64,000 bases of DNA from Loktanella sp. D2R18 (GTDB lineage Bacteria; Pseudomonadota; Alphaproteobacteria; Rhodobacterales; Rhodobacteraceae), in contig NZ_QOCG01000013.1 of the NCBI RefSeq assembly GCF_003318235.1, forward strand, positions 25,442 to 89,441, in the 5' to 3' direction. Under the pieces are notes generated by a model, which was not told where the DNA came from, made no database searches, and worked only from the letters and a program-made list of their open reading frames with translations. Shown in pieces: positions 53,601 through 61,746 of this stretch (position 1 is the first letter of the stretch; each line of letters starts with the position of its first letter). The position numbers and the translations under genes are program-made.

Positions 53601-56007
53601 TTGTGTCCGACACATTGAAGGTGACGGTGCCCGTTTCAGCATGATTATCGCGGTAGGTTAGGTTTTGCGTGTTCACAGTAATCGACCCTGCGGCATCACC
53701 AATCGCGCCATCGGCAATAAAGTCGGTCAGCCCCGTCAGGGTTGCGGCAACCCCACCTGAATTTGTCACACTACCTGTTGCATTGTTGTTAAAGGTGCCG
53801 TTCACTGTCGACGTGCCTGTCAGATCAAACACTGCGTCGTTGTCAACATCCCCAGCCCAAGTGCCCGAAACCACAACCGCGCCCGCGTTATTGGTCAATG
53901 TGCCAGTCGCGGTATTTGCGCCCGACAATTCAAACGTGCCGCTGCCCTGATAGATCAGATCACCTGCACCTGCCATAACGCCTGCAAATACATCATCGCC
54001 TGCGTCGCCTGTCGTCAGATCCGCGTTCAGCACAACAGATGACGTCGCCGATGCACTTGCCAGCGACCCGATGGTTTCATCGCCAGCAACTGTCAGCACG
54101 CCGCTATTCGAAATGGTCACATTTGCCGTATCAGCCAGCGATGTACCGTGAACCACGATACCAGCACCGTTATTACCAAGGTCCGTGATATTAACAGTGT
54201 TCGTAACGGTGGACCCAGTTATGTCCAATGCGCCGTAGTTTGCGACAAGATTGCCGGTAAAGGTGTTGGCCGCCGACAGCGTGCTCGTGCCGCTGCCAGC
54301 GCTCGCCACGTATCCGGTGCCCGACAATACGGTATTAACCGTTGCATTCTGGATCTGAAGGGCACCGGTTATATTCAATGTGCCGTTTTGTAACGTACCG
54401 CCTTGCGAGATCGTCGAAAATTTCGTGATGGTGAACCCACCAAGATCAGCGGTGCCGCTGACGCGGAAGTTGTTGCCAGTGCCGAATGCATTGGCGTTCC
54501 CTGCGACCAAGGTGCCGCCACTGTTGACGATGGTTTCCCCGGTATAGGTGTTCGCGCCGTTCAGGGTCATCGTGCCGGTGCCGGACTTGGTCAGCCCACC
54601 CGCGCCAGAAATCACACCGTCATAATCTGTTGTTGAATTGTCGCCACCCGTAGTCAGCGTCTGACCCGAAGCAATCGCAACGCCACCGTTCGCCCCAGCA
54701 AGCGAGCCAATGGTTTCGCTTGTATTGATCGTCAGCGTGCCGCCATTCACGACCACCGCACCTGTATTGGCAATCGCAGCGCCTCCCGAAACCGTTAGTC
54801 CACCGGCCTCCAATGTCGTCGTGCCCGTATGCGAATTTGCCCCCGACAGTGTCAGCGTGCCGCTGCCGGTTTTGGTCAGCCCCCCCGTGCCGGAAATGCT
54901 GCCCGATATCTCGCCATTACTGGCGTCGCCTGTCGTCAATGTGTTGTCGTTCAGGTTGATATTGCCAGCACCAAAGACAGAGCCGACAGTTTCGCTGTTG
55001 CCGGTCAGGATAAGTGTGCCAGCATTGCTAATTACTGCGGCATCATCAATGGCGTCACCGTCCCCCGCGATATTCAGTGAAGCCGGAAAACTAGCGCTGG
55101 CCAGAATACGTATATCCGTCGACGCGATCGAACCGGTGAGAGTGACTTGGTCTCCGGCGATCGTCGTCACGCCTGTATAGGTGCTGTCACCGGTCAGTGT
55201 CATGTCGCTAAAGCTTCGCAGATTGCCGGCACCGGAAATGAGCCCGCCGTAGACGGAAGACCTGCCGTTATAGCCTGTTGTCAATGTCTGACCTGCGTCA
55301 ATCACCGTTTCGCCGTCACCGGCAAACCCGTTGATATTGTTCGATGCAGAAACCTGCAATGTGGCACCCGCGTCCACTTGCACAGTGCCTGACGTATTTG
55401 AGATTGCAGAGGTATTCGTCAGCTGCAACGTGCCCTCTTGCACGACCGTATCGCCCCTGTAAAAGCCAACACCATCTAGCACCAACGTGCCGGCACCGGT
55501 CTTGACCACATCGGTATCCGCGACACCGGCATCTTCGATTGAAACGCGCAGGGTGGCGGTGCCGGTATTGACGGCAATCTCTCCTGCACCGGCAGCAAGC
55601 CTGATCTGATCGTTCGCGGTGTTGACCCCGTTCAGCACATAGCCATCGGTATTGAAGGTGATATTAGACACCTCCTGCAAACCCTGTACCGTGACGGTTC
55701 CTGCCGTGCTCCCAAACACCGCATCACCGCCGCCGGTATAGATTTCGTTTGTGACACCCGCATCGGAAGTCCAATTTTGCGTGCCCGCATCCCAATCCCC
55801 GGCACCACCATCAACGACGCCGTTAGCCGCCGCGCCACCTGCGTCCCAGTCCAACGCCTGTGCGTGGCCTGCAGTCCCAGACATGCTGACAAACACGACC
55901 GCAGCGCCGATTGCAGGTGGAAAACTGGCCACCATGCCCTTGCATTTTGTCAAACGACCTCCGCGAAAAAAGCTGGTCTGAATGCGTTGAAATGCCGTTG
56001 GTGTCAT
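50650..56007 (-). CDS. Large autotransporter adhesin
   Basis: 1785 residues from the ATG at 56007 (GGGAGA seven bases upstream). An extended signal (AFQRIQTSFFRGGRLTKCKG, then a hydrophobic stretch to GTAGHAQ) precedes a passenger of Gly/Thr/Asn-rich beta-helix repeats. Several are passenger-associated units of the type GGLTKTGSGTLTLSGANSHT. The last ~280 residues are an autotransporter beta-barrel ending in ANDSNLGLAIGAQMSF, with the C-terminal Phe needed for outer-membrane insertion. Likely role is adhesion, aggregation or biofilm. Single gene with its own upstream regulatory region. Confidence 0.9.
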   Translation of the reverse strand: MTPTAFQRIQTSFFRGGRLTKCKGMVASFPPAIGAAVVFVSMSGTAGHAQALDWDAGGAAANGVVDGGAGDWDAGTQNWTSDAGVTNEIYTGGGDAVFGSTAGTVTVQGLQEVSNITFNTDGYVLNGVNTANDQIRLAAGAGEIAVNTGTATLRVSIEDAGVADTDVVKTGAGTLVLDGVGFYRGDTVVQEGTLQLTNTSAISNTSGTVQVDAGATLQVSASNNINGFAGDGETVIDAGQTLTTGYNGRSSVYGGLISGAGNLRSFSDMTLTGDSTYTGVTTIAGDQVTLTGSIASTDIRILASASFPASLNIAGDGDAIDDAAVISNAGTLILTGNSETVGSVFGAGNINLNDNTLTTGDASNGEISGSISGTGGLTKTGSGTLTLSGANSHTGTTTLEAGGLTVSGGAAIANTGAVVVNGGTLTINTSETIGSLAGANGGVAIASGQTLTTGGDNSTTDYDGVISGAGGLTKSGTGTMTLNGANTYTGETIVNSGGTLVAGNANAFGTGNNFRVSGTADLGGFTITKFSTISQGGTLQNGTLNITGALQIQNATVNTVLSGTGYVASAGSGTSTLSAANTFTGNLVANYGALDITGSTVTNTVNITDLGNNGAGIVVHGTSLADTANVTISNSGVLTVAGDETIGSLASASATSSVVLNADLTTGDAGDDVFAGVMAGAGDLIYQGSGTFELSGANTATGTLTNNAGAVVVSGTWAGDVDNDAVFDLTGTSTVNGTFNNNATGSVTNSGGVAATLTGLTDFIADGAIGDAAGSITVNTQNLTYRDNHAETGTVTFNVSDTITEERTAGPTWAGTGFTANFATAAAGVFALGGDFTTTGSFTHNSSADLTVTSGNTMTVDQFTNNGSAGVQSGGTLVASGVTNTGTLDVALGGVIDASGGAIANSGTLDTDGSLTMTTLTNTGTVNAQGTITGAVVNQGSGDFNTTGNLSGITSVTNSGAATFDVNTGSTTIGSLTNTTTSGSSTTIAGFATLNVTGAIENGLADGSAASVITNNWTLNAGSTLTNYTGATLNSNAVTSALMATGITNYGTMNVQGLVGAGVGTPTTIVNSGSGATFNVVGDTYGGGASSATSPSPTPVGSFNNENSAVLNVSGGEFELSTLTNTSAGTGTSITTAGVQVAASGVIDTASIVNSGLGTLNNAGTMNAASGVTNGATATMISTGTINGSLTNAGAAMLSGNVNGTLTNNGTGAISTNGDLSGITTLTQNSSTAVIVSSGHRLEADVITVNAGSAGLQIGAGATLAGLGNTLSNAALINVAANGVVEDAGAVSNLGAGVIIFADGGALNSDTNNAGDEGISNAGIIQVNGGTTAITLGGAGVFANSNLLSLAAGASVNVTGAMTNSGTVNMQNGTATETVSITGDYAGGGDLGIDVNFDTDSSDMLSVTGNITGATTTVFVNDIGSSAVTGNDIVIASVTGAGADDAFILSGPLSFGAQVYDIQQSGSDYILGATGAFVTEVVGLEALSYSLIRQTGGATMQQRLGAVLDTGHDVARVWATTGGGTTRFAPASSGTDYTGRMDGYELRAGVNFDAMSVGAGKLIFGLHGAYGAANTALTSDSGEGAISTESYSIGASATWIGATGYYADGQVQYTGFDNSIAADGAQSSVEGLGYAASIEVGKRMALSGSDWTISPNGQLRYASVDFDDFTSGGGLDTAMQSADSLRVGLGVMAERTTQRQGDAATTIYGLANIYHELDGELLIDVAGSDVVTQLPEWSGEVGVGLSRGFENGMGAAYAQVTLASSLDRSANDSNLGLAIGAQMSF

Positions 56008-56094
56008 GATGTGTCTCCCGATAGACAAAAAATCGTTAATGAAAGCGTTGCAGGTGGTTGCGCGGAATATTTCCTAACAATTCTATGCTATTGT

Positions 56095-56115
56095 TTAACC
56101 ATGCAAAAAGGTTAA
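56095..56115. promoter_or_regulatory. TTAACC inverted repeat upstream of the autotransporter
   Basis: TTAACC (56095-56100) and GGTTAA (56110-56115) separated by 9 nt, about 90 bp before the autotransporter start. It could be an operator; the regulator is not identified. A poor fit to the CtrA pattern TTAA-N7-TTAA. Confidence 0.35.
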
Positions 56116-56374
56116 CGTGGTTAGCCTTCCCGTAAAGTTAAGCGAAGCCCGGGTCTGTGTGCAATGACACAATGCATTGTAAATTTGAGAATGCGTTTAT
56201 CGCCTACTCTGCGCTCTCCCCAAGCGTGCCACCGTTCACAATCCCCCCCGCGGCATCAACCCATACTCAAACTCTATGTGGGCGTGTGAGGCGAACGTCC
56301 GTTCCCAGCCCTTCGCAACCGTTATGGCCAAGTCAAGGGTTGCTACTTGTAGTAGGTCCGCTTTTACACTCAAT

Positions 56375-56475
56375 CGATGAGAATTCGCACCCGCAGCGAA
56401 CTTCCGCTTCCCGCCCTTCGTGCCCAACGTCGCTTCCGGCCCTTAGCTGACATTGACCGAGCCTCGCGACGCAGC
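56375..56475. repeat. Degenerate dispersed intergenic repeat, copy A
   Basis: Shares the words GCACCCGC(A/G)GCGAA, TTCCCGCCC and TTCCGGCCC with 62660-62750, and TTCCGGCCC with 63930-63945. Similar elements are familiar between roseobacter genes. Not an open frame. Confidence 0.45.
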
Positions 56476-56691
56476 GCCGCAGTTTCCTCGAAGCGGGCAT
56501 TAGAAATGGCACGCAGCATTTTGGCGGGGCCGATGACTGCAATGCGGGGCTTTGCAGACCTTTGAGACATCAGAGCGAAGGACCGCTTTGCGTCGGTGAA
56601 CCATCAATACAGAATTTGCGCAACACAGGCAGTTTGAGGACAAGCTACTCAGCTCGTGAGGCATGACGTTCTTGCATTCAAATACGGTCGT

Positions 56692-57264
56692 TCAATCAAA
56701 AAATTCAGAAATGATAGCCCTTGCAAAATCGGCATTCAACGCTTTTCTATTTAGCAATCGGTACCAGAATGCGCCATGGATAAAGCCCGAAACCAGCTCT
56801 GCATTGCGGTCCGATGAAAACTCACCACGCGTTTGCGCCAGTCTCAGCAAATCCGTTATCATCCTATCGCGGGGCAAAACGAACTTAGCATAGAAGGTAT
56901 CGTGAAATGCCCTATCGATTTGGGCTGCCGCGATAAGAGCGCGCATCATATCCCCATTGTCGGTCAGATGATGAAAAACGTTCGTCAGAAACTCTTCAAG
57001 TAAAACACGGCTGTCCCGCGTGTCATTCAACGAAGGCGCCGCCGCGTAGTTTTGGGCTTCTTCGAACAACGCATCAAGGACAAGATCAGCTTTGGTATTC
57101 CATCGATTGTAAAGCGTTTGACGCGCGACGCCGGCCTCTTTTGCGATGACCGCGATTGAGACTTTATTATATCCTTTCGCACGCACGAGGCGTAACGCAG
57201 CTTCTTTCAGTGCCGCACTCGCTTGGGCACTGATTGGACGTCCGCCAGTACTTTCCTTATTCAT
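56692..57264 (-). CDS. TetR/AcrR-family transcriptional regulator
   Basis: 190 residues from the ATG at 57264 (the frame also opens at a TTG at 57270). KEAALRLVRAKGYNKVSIAV and KEAGVARQTLYNRWNTKADL form the helix-turn-helix; the rest is a ligand-binding helical domain. Divergent from an MFS efflux gene, with two palindromic operators between them, so it probably represses both genes until an inducer binds. Confidence 0.88.
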   Translation of the reverse strand: MNKESTGGRPISAQASAALKEAALRLVRAKGYNKVSIAVIAKEAGVARQTLYNRWNTKADLVLDALFEEAQNYAAAPSLNDTRDSRVLLEEFLTNVFHHLTDNGDMMRALIAAAQIDRAFHDTFYAKFVLPRDRMITDLLRLAQTRGEFSSDRNAELVSGFIHGAFWYRLLNRKALNADFARAIISEFFD

Positions 57265-57310
57265 GCACAAGTCCTGTTCAATTTCGCAGATTTGACCTCT
57301 CTTTACTTAT

Positions 57311-57350
57311 TGGACTGAAGTCTAATATTTATCAAGTAGACCGCGGTCCA
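57311..57350. promoter_or_regulatory. Two TetR operator copies between tetR and the MFS gene
   Basis: TGGACTGAAGTCTA (57311-57324) and TAGACCGCGGTCCA (57337-57350) fit one consensus, TRGACY-N2-RGTCYA. Their centres are 26 bp apart, and they lie in the short divergent promoter region. The pattern of two sites suggests cooperative binding by the adjacent TetR protein. Confidence 0.8.
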
Positions 57351-57370
57351 TTAATAAAGCAGGAAATAAG

Positions 57371-58588
57371 ATGTTCAAACCGTCCCCCCCCCACATCAAC
57401 CGAACCATGGCCATTACGGCGACGTTGGGCTTACTGTCTTTGTTCCCGCCGCTGGCAACCGATATGTATCTCGCCGCCCTCGGCGATCTGGCGACCTCAC
57501 TGGGGTCAACCCATGCTGGGGCTGAATTTTCTTTGTCGATCTTCTTTCTTGGGCTCTGTGTAGGGCAGCTTTTACTTGGCCCGCTCGCTGACGCTTATGG
57601 TCGCAAAAAGCCGCTTCTGATTGGGACAGCAATATTTTCGGCGACGTCGATTGCCCTTCCACTGGTCCATGACATCACATGGTTCAATGCATTGCGGTTT
57701 GTGCAGGCGATCGGTGCCAGCGCAGGTATGGTCGTTGGACGCGCCATCGTAAAAGATTTATATGAGGGGCGCCGTGCAGCACAGGTGATGACTGTGCTTG
57801 TTATGCTGTTAACAGTCGGACCGATCGTATCGCCAACCTTGGGCAGTCTCCTGCTAGAAGCGTTCGGCTGGCAATCAATCTTTTTCACGATGTCCCTTAT
57901 CAGCATTGTGGCCTTAGCAATGGCTTTCGTTGTCTTGCCCGAAACGCTCCCGGCGGAGGCACGCAAAACCCTGCCATTCACCGATGGTGGGCGTACAGCG
58001 ATCACGCTAATGTCAAAGCGGGAATTTGCCGTTATGGCGTTGGTATCAGGCCTCATTCAAGGTGGCATGTTTGCGTTCATCACTGGGTCATCAGGGGTAT
58101 TTCAAGGGAATTTCGGGCTAAGTTCTCTTGAATTCGGCATCATGTTTGCTGTGATCGCCGCCGCATTGATAATCTTTGGCAAGATCAACGGCATTTTGCT
58201 CAACCGCTACAATCCTGCACAGGTGGTCGCTGTCGGCCTGCCCTTCTTTGTCGCCTCGACGGCGGTTCTCGCGCTGGTATCCGGCTCACACATCCTGTGG
58301 GTCTTTGCACTTCCTCTTTGGGTTTCGATTGGCATGGTTGGGCTACTTTCAGCGAACGCAATGTCGATGACGATGGAGCTGTCCGGTGAAGGGGCCGGGA
58401 TGGGGTCCGCGCTGCTGGGCGCAATCCAGTTCGCCATCGCATTCCTCGTGTCATTCTGTGTGGCTTTGGGGGGAACACATACGGCTCTTCCGATGGCCCT
58501 TGGGCTCTTTGTGCCCGCCTTCTTTGCCATGATCTTTTTTTACGCGTTTGTTGGCCGGCCACACGTAGGTCCCGTTGCGATGCCGTAA
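57371..58588 (+). CDS. MFS multidrug efflux transporter (Bcr/CflA type)
   Basis: 405 residues, 12 membrane helices. LFPPLATDMYLAALGDLATS is the Bcr/CflA-type first-helix motif, and GPLADAYGRKKPLLIGTAIF is the loop 2-3 motif of drug:H+ antiporters. AGGAAA precedes the ATG. Divergent from the TetR gene and very likely its target. The drug substrate is not known. Confidence 0.88.
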   Translation: MFKPSPPHINRTMAITATLGLLSLFPPLATDMYLAALGDLATSLGSTHAGAEFSLSIFFLGLCVGQLLLGPLADAYGRKKPLLIGTAIFSATSIALPLVHDITWFNALRFVQAIGASAGMVVGRAIVKDLYEGRRAAQVMTVLVMLLTVGPIVSPTLGSLLLEAFGWQSIFFTMSLISIVALAMAFVVLPETLPAEARKTLPFTDGGRTAITLMSKREFAVMALVSGLIQGGMFAFITGSSGVFQGNFGLSSLEFGIMFAVIAAALIIFGKINGILLNRYNPAQVVAVGLPFFVASTAVLALVSGSHILWVFALPLWVSIGMVGLLSANAMSMTMELSGEGAGMGSALLGAIQFAIAFLVSFCVALGGTHTALPMALGLFVPAFFAMIFFYAFVGRPHVGPVAMP

Positions 58589-58874
58589 TATTTACGTCGC
58601 CAGGCCACACGAGCGTGACCAGTGCGGCCTTGGGTGGCGGTGAAGAAAGAAAGCCCGTTACTAGGGCTGATAAGATACGCATGAGTAACCCTCCTTTGAT
58701 TATTATCTTTTAGATACCAGGGGTTCCTCGGTTTTGGCTGGGGGGCTGGCGGTGTTTACGGCCCATTTCTTAAGTCGTCGGTCTTTCGATGCGACGGAGA
58801 TCACGTCCTTCACCGTATAACCTGCAAGGTGGCGCATAGGGCCTACCAAAGTTTACGCTAAAGGATCAAATTAC
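58589..58874. other. Intergenic region with two possible gene remnants on the minus strand
   Basis: 286 bp. On the minus strand a short frame at 58703-58837 (MRHLAGYTVKDVISVASKDR ...) is followed by AAAGGAGGG and an ATG at 58682 giving MRILSALVTGFLSSPPPK, like the start of an exported protein. That frame runs antisense into the MFS gene and decays. These look like leftovers of a deleted operon. The promoter of the DUF6152 operon should lie at 58780-58874. Confidence 0.35.
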
Positions 58875-60005
58875 ATGTCATATTTGCGCGACGCCGGACT
58901 TATCATGGCGCTTCTGGCTTCACCACTGCCGGCATTTGCCCACCACGGTAGCAGTGGGCAGTTCGACACCAGCACCACGATTGAACTCGCCGGTGAAATC
59001 ACCCGCATTCGCCTCGTGAATCCGCATGCCTATGTTTATTTCGACTCCACGGATGAAAACGGCGAGGTGGTGAACCTGCGTTGTGAATTGCAGTCAGGCT
59101 CCCTGCTGAAGCGCAACGGCTGGACCACGGATATGTTTGAAATCGGCAGCCATATTTCGATCGTTGGTTCGCCTGATCGGACAGACCCCACCACCTGCTA
59201 CATGAGCGAAATTACCTTTGAAAACGGCGTTGTAGCATCGCGTCACAGCACGTTTGACGACGACGGTACAATTGAAGCCGAACAGCGCCAGACGACACGC
59301 GACGACGGCACGCCCAACATCGACGGCAACTGGGCGATGGTCCGCGAAGAAGGCGCGCGCCCTGGTGGTGGCGGTCAGTCGGAAACTGTGTTGACGCAAG
59401 CCGGCGCCGCCGCAATCGAAGGCGCCACATCCGACGATAACCCGCGCTATCAATGCGAGGCGACGAATATTGTCATGGATTGGTGGTTTGACCAGATGGT
59501 GAACACGATCGAGCAAGGCGACGATCAGATCACCATGACATATGGTTTCATGGACCTTGAGCGCACCATCTATCTTGATGACACTGAAATGCCTGATGAT
59601 TTCGAACCAACCCGCGCCGGTTTTTCCACAGGCGAATGGGACGACGAAACCCTGATTGTCACCACAACAGGATTTGACGAAGGCTGGATCAACGCCCCGA
59701 TGAGCGATGGCGAAGGCCCGGGCGAACGGCTCGAAGGCGATGATCGCCCAGCTCCACCAGAAGGCGGTGACCGCCCCGAAGGCGCACGTGGTGGCCCTCC
59801 ATCCCCTGTCAAGAACAGCCCCGAACTGGTGGTTGTTGAAGAGTTCACACTCAACGACGACGGGACGGCACTGACCCGCACATACACGTTCACGGATGCG
59901 GTCTACCTTGATGCGCCAATCACTGGGTCCGATACGGTTACGCTGACCAGCGACAGCTATGAAGCCTACGCTTGTGACGATCTGACAGAAGAACGTTCAG
60001 AGTAA
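58875..60005 (+). CDS. DUF6152 family exported protein
   Basis: 376 residues with a signal peptide (LLASPLPAFA|HHG). The mature N-terminus HHGSSGQFDTSTTIELAGEI and VNPHAYVYFDSTDENGEVVN fit DUF6152. A longer second region (~125-376) has acidic and Pro/Gly-rich stretches (GEGPGERLEGDDRPAPPEGG). The His-His start and NPH motif could bind metal, which is inference. First gene of a five-gene operon with membrane proteins and a HupE homologue. Confidence 0.75.
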   Translation: MSYLRDAGLIMALLASPLPAFAHHGSSGQFDTSTTIELAGEITRIRLVNPHAYVYFDSTDENGEVVNLRCELQSGSLLKRNGWTTDMFEIGSHISIVGSPDRTDPTTCYMSEITFENGVVASRHSTFDDDGTIEAEQRQTTRDDGTPNIDGNWAMVREEGARPGGGGQSETVLTQAGAAAIEGATSDDNPRYQCEATNIVMDWWFDQMVNTIEQGDDQITMTYGFMDLERTIYLDDTEMPDDFEPTRAGFSTGEWDDETLIVTTTGFDEGWINAPMSDGEGPGERLEGDDRPAPPEGGDRPEGARGGPPSPVKNSPELVVVEEFTLNDDGTALTRTYTFTDAVYLDAPITGSDTVTLTSDSYEAYACDDLTEERSE

Positions 60006-60010
60006 TCCTA

Positions 60011-60034
60011 TGGGGCCGCGTCACTGCGGCCCCA
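60011..60034 (+). terminator. Hairpin after the DUF6152 gene
   Basis: TGGGGCCGC (60011-60019) pairs with GCGGCCCCA (60026-60034), a 9-bp GC-rich stem with a 6-nt loop, no T-run. It may stabilise the DUF6152 mRNA or partly separate it from the downstream membrane-protein genes. Confidence 0.6.
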
Positions 60035-60101
60035 AACCAAATCCCCAAGAATAGAAAGCGGTTGGACGCAACTGCGCCATCCGCTGACAGGAAGACACTC
60101 T

Positions 60102-60560
60102 ATGGAAACGTTATTCTGGTTGGAGGACACAATCGTCGGATTGACGGTGTCCAGCACGCAGTGGGGCTATCCCATTGTTCTCTCACTCCACGCGATCGGC
60201 ATGGCGACCCTTGTGGGGGTGGCATTGATGCTGACAATCCGCGTTTTGGGCTTCGCGCCCTCTATTCCCGCCACCGCGATGGCCCCTTATTGGCGCGTCG
60301 CCTTAGCGGGGTTCTTTTTGAACCTGTTGTCGGGCACGGCGCTGTTTTGCGGCAATGCATCAGAGCTGTTTTTCAACCTCGCATTCCGCATCAAGATCGT
60401 GCTGGTTTTCGTCGGCTTGGCGCTGACGTGGCGGCTGGTTCAAATATGCATCAAACGCACCGATGAGGTCAGTGTCGCGCACAGACGGCTCGCCGCCGCC
60501 GCCATGATCACTTGGATCGTTGCGATCATTTTTGGCCGGCTCATCGGGTATTGGTCTTAA
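60102..60560 (+). CDS. Four-helix membrane protein (DUF6644-like)
   Basis: 152 residues with four membrane helices. Conserved-looking pattern: SLHAIGMATLVGVALMLTIR (His and Arg in helix 2), then FFLNLLSGTALFCGN and FRIKIVLVFVGLALTWR. AGGAAG precedes the ATG. It is a paralogue of the next gene. The helix-2 His could bind haem, as in small quinone/haem membrane proteins; that is inference. I assign DUF6644 with moderate certainty. Confidence 0.65.
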   Translation: METLFWLEDTIVGLTVSSTQWGYPIVLSLHAIGMATLVGVALMLTIRVLGFAPSIPATAMAPYWRVALAGFFLNLLSGTALFCGNASELFFNLAFRIKIVLVFVGLALTWRLVQICIKRTDEVSVAHRRLAAAAMITWIVAIIFGRLIGYWS

Positions 60561-60572
60561 GGGGAACATGAC

Positions 60573-61070
60573 ATGAATACGGTAGTCAACTGGGTCATCG
60601 ATACCCTGAATTCCACAGCCCTCAGCGGGCTTGTGATGGACAATGCCTATGTGTTTCCGTTTCTGGAAATGGCGCATTTTGTCGGGCTGTGCTTGTTGTT
60701 TGGCTCACTTATCGTGGTTGATTTACGGGTGGTTGGTGTTGCCAAATCCGTGCCGATTGATCGCGTTGAACTCTTCGTGCGGTTCGCGTTGATCGGTTTC
60801 GCAATCAACCTGATGTCAGGCGCATTGTTCGTGGTCGGGGACTCCGATCGCTACCTTGTGAACATTGCGTTCTGGGCCAAGATTGGGCTGATTGCGGTTG
60901 CGGGGTTGAACACAGCTTACTTCGTGCGGCGCATCAAACCGCAAATGGATTTGGGCGTGGCGAGTGCGGACCTTAGCCGTGATGCGCGCGTCGTGGCATG
61001 GCTGTCGCTGACGCTTTGGACCTGCGTCATCGTTCTGGGTCGGTTTATTCCCTATGTCGAAGACTTATAG
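60573..61070 (+). CDS. Four-helix membrane protein (DUF6644-like), paralogue
   Basis: 165 residues, four helices. EMAHFVGLCLLFGSLIVVDL, RFALIGFAINLMSGALFVVG and FWAKIGLIAVAGLNTAYF match the pattern of the preceding protein, so the two arose by duplication and may form a heterodimer. GGGGA precedes the ATG. Gap to the previous gene 12 nt; the end overlaps the HupE gene by 17 nt. Confidence 0.65.
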   Translation: MNTVVNWVIDTLNSTALSGLVMDNAYVFPFLEMAHFVGLCLLFGSLIVVDLRVVGVAKSVPIDRVELFVRFALIGFAINLMSGALFVVGDSDRYLVNIAFWAKIGLIAVAGLNTAYFVRRIKPQMDLGVASADLSRDARVVAWLSLTLWTCVIVLGRFIPYVEDL

Positions 61071-61734
61071 ATCCCTCACCCTGCCGCTATGGGCCATGTT
61101 TGCGGTGCTACTGGCATCGCAGGCATCGGCCCACGGCGTGGCGGCTCAAGACCAAGGGTTCCTCGTCAGCGCATCGGGTATCCACCTTGGGCCGTTCATT
61201 TACTTGGGCGCGAAACATATGGTCACTGGATACGACCACTTACTGTATCTGGTCGGCGTGATCTTCTTTCTGGGCAAGCTGCGTGATGTGGCAACCTTCG
61301 TCAGCCTGTTTGCCCTTGGCCATTCGATCACTTTGCTGACGGGCGTGCTGTCCGGCATCCATGTGAACCCCAATATCATCGACGCCATCATTGGCCTTTC
61401 GGTGTGCTACAAGGCGCTAGAAAACCTAGGCACGATCCGCCTCATGAACCCCAAATCGGCGGTTTTCGGGTTCGGGCTGGTGCATGGGCTTGGCTTGTCG
61501 AGCAAATTACAAGACCTGTCGCTGTCCAAAGACGGGCTGATCGCAAACATGCTGGCCTTCAACGTCGGCGTTGAGATCGGTCAGGTTCTATCGCTGACCG
61601 TATTGTTCGCCGCCTTGGCATGGCTGCGTGCCCGCCCCGATTTTCCATCCTTATCAACAACCGCGAACGTGTTTCTGTTTGCCGCAGGGCTGATCCTGTT
61701 TGGCATGCAAACTGTTGGCTATTTCATATCATAA
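61054..61734 (+). CDS. HupE/UreJ-family membrane protein
   Basis: 226 residues with a signal sequence (MFAVLLASQASA|HGV) and about six helices. MVTGYDHLLYLVGVIFFLG, LGHSITLLTGVLSG, VHGLGLSSKL and NVGVEIGQVLSLTVLF carry the HupE/UreJ family residues (Asp, His). Family role: nickel or cobalt permease. No urease or hydrogenase gene is in this window. The start overlaps the previous gene; an internal ATG at 61096 is possible. Confidence 0.85.
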   Translation: MSKTYRSLTLPLWAMFAVLLASQASAHGVAAQDQGFLVSASGIHLGPFIYLGAKHMVTGYDHLLYLVGVIFFLGKLRDVATFVSLFALGHSITLLTGVLSGIHVNPNIIDAIIGLSVCYKALENLGTIRLMNPKSAVFGFGLVHGLGLSSKLQDLSLSKDGLIANMLAFNVGVEIGQVLSLTVLFAALAWLRARPDFPSLSTTANVFLFAAGLILFGMQTVGYFIS

Positions 61735-61746
61735 CGGAGACGTCCC

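Larger units (their letters stand above)
56008..56691. other. Long intergenic region with palindrome and dispersed repeat
   Basis: 684 bp between the autotransporter and tetR genes. The part nearest the autotransporter (56030-56130) is AT-rich and has an inverted repeat. The part around 56375-56640 has the degenerate repeat (cacccgcagcgaacttccg ... cttccggcccttagctg). No gene with a ribosome-binding site is seen. Confidence 0.5.

Noticed and set aside
52265..55180. Several long plus-strand ORFs (Pro/Val/Ala-rich) within the autotransporter
   Set aside because: Antisense of repeat-rich passenger DNA; the periodic composition creates open frames without start signals.
56101..56115. CtrA binding site upstream of the autotransporter
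   Set aside because: The TTAA half-sites are 13 nt apart rather than 7, so the CtrA consensus does not fit.
58200..58682. 160-residue minus-strand ORF at the end of the MFS gene as a full gene
   Set aside because: Only the first ~25 residues are outside the MFS gene; the rest is antisense to well-supported coding sequence. Kept only as a possible remnant.
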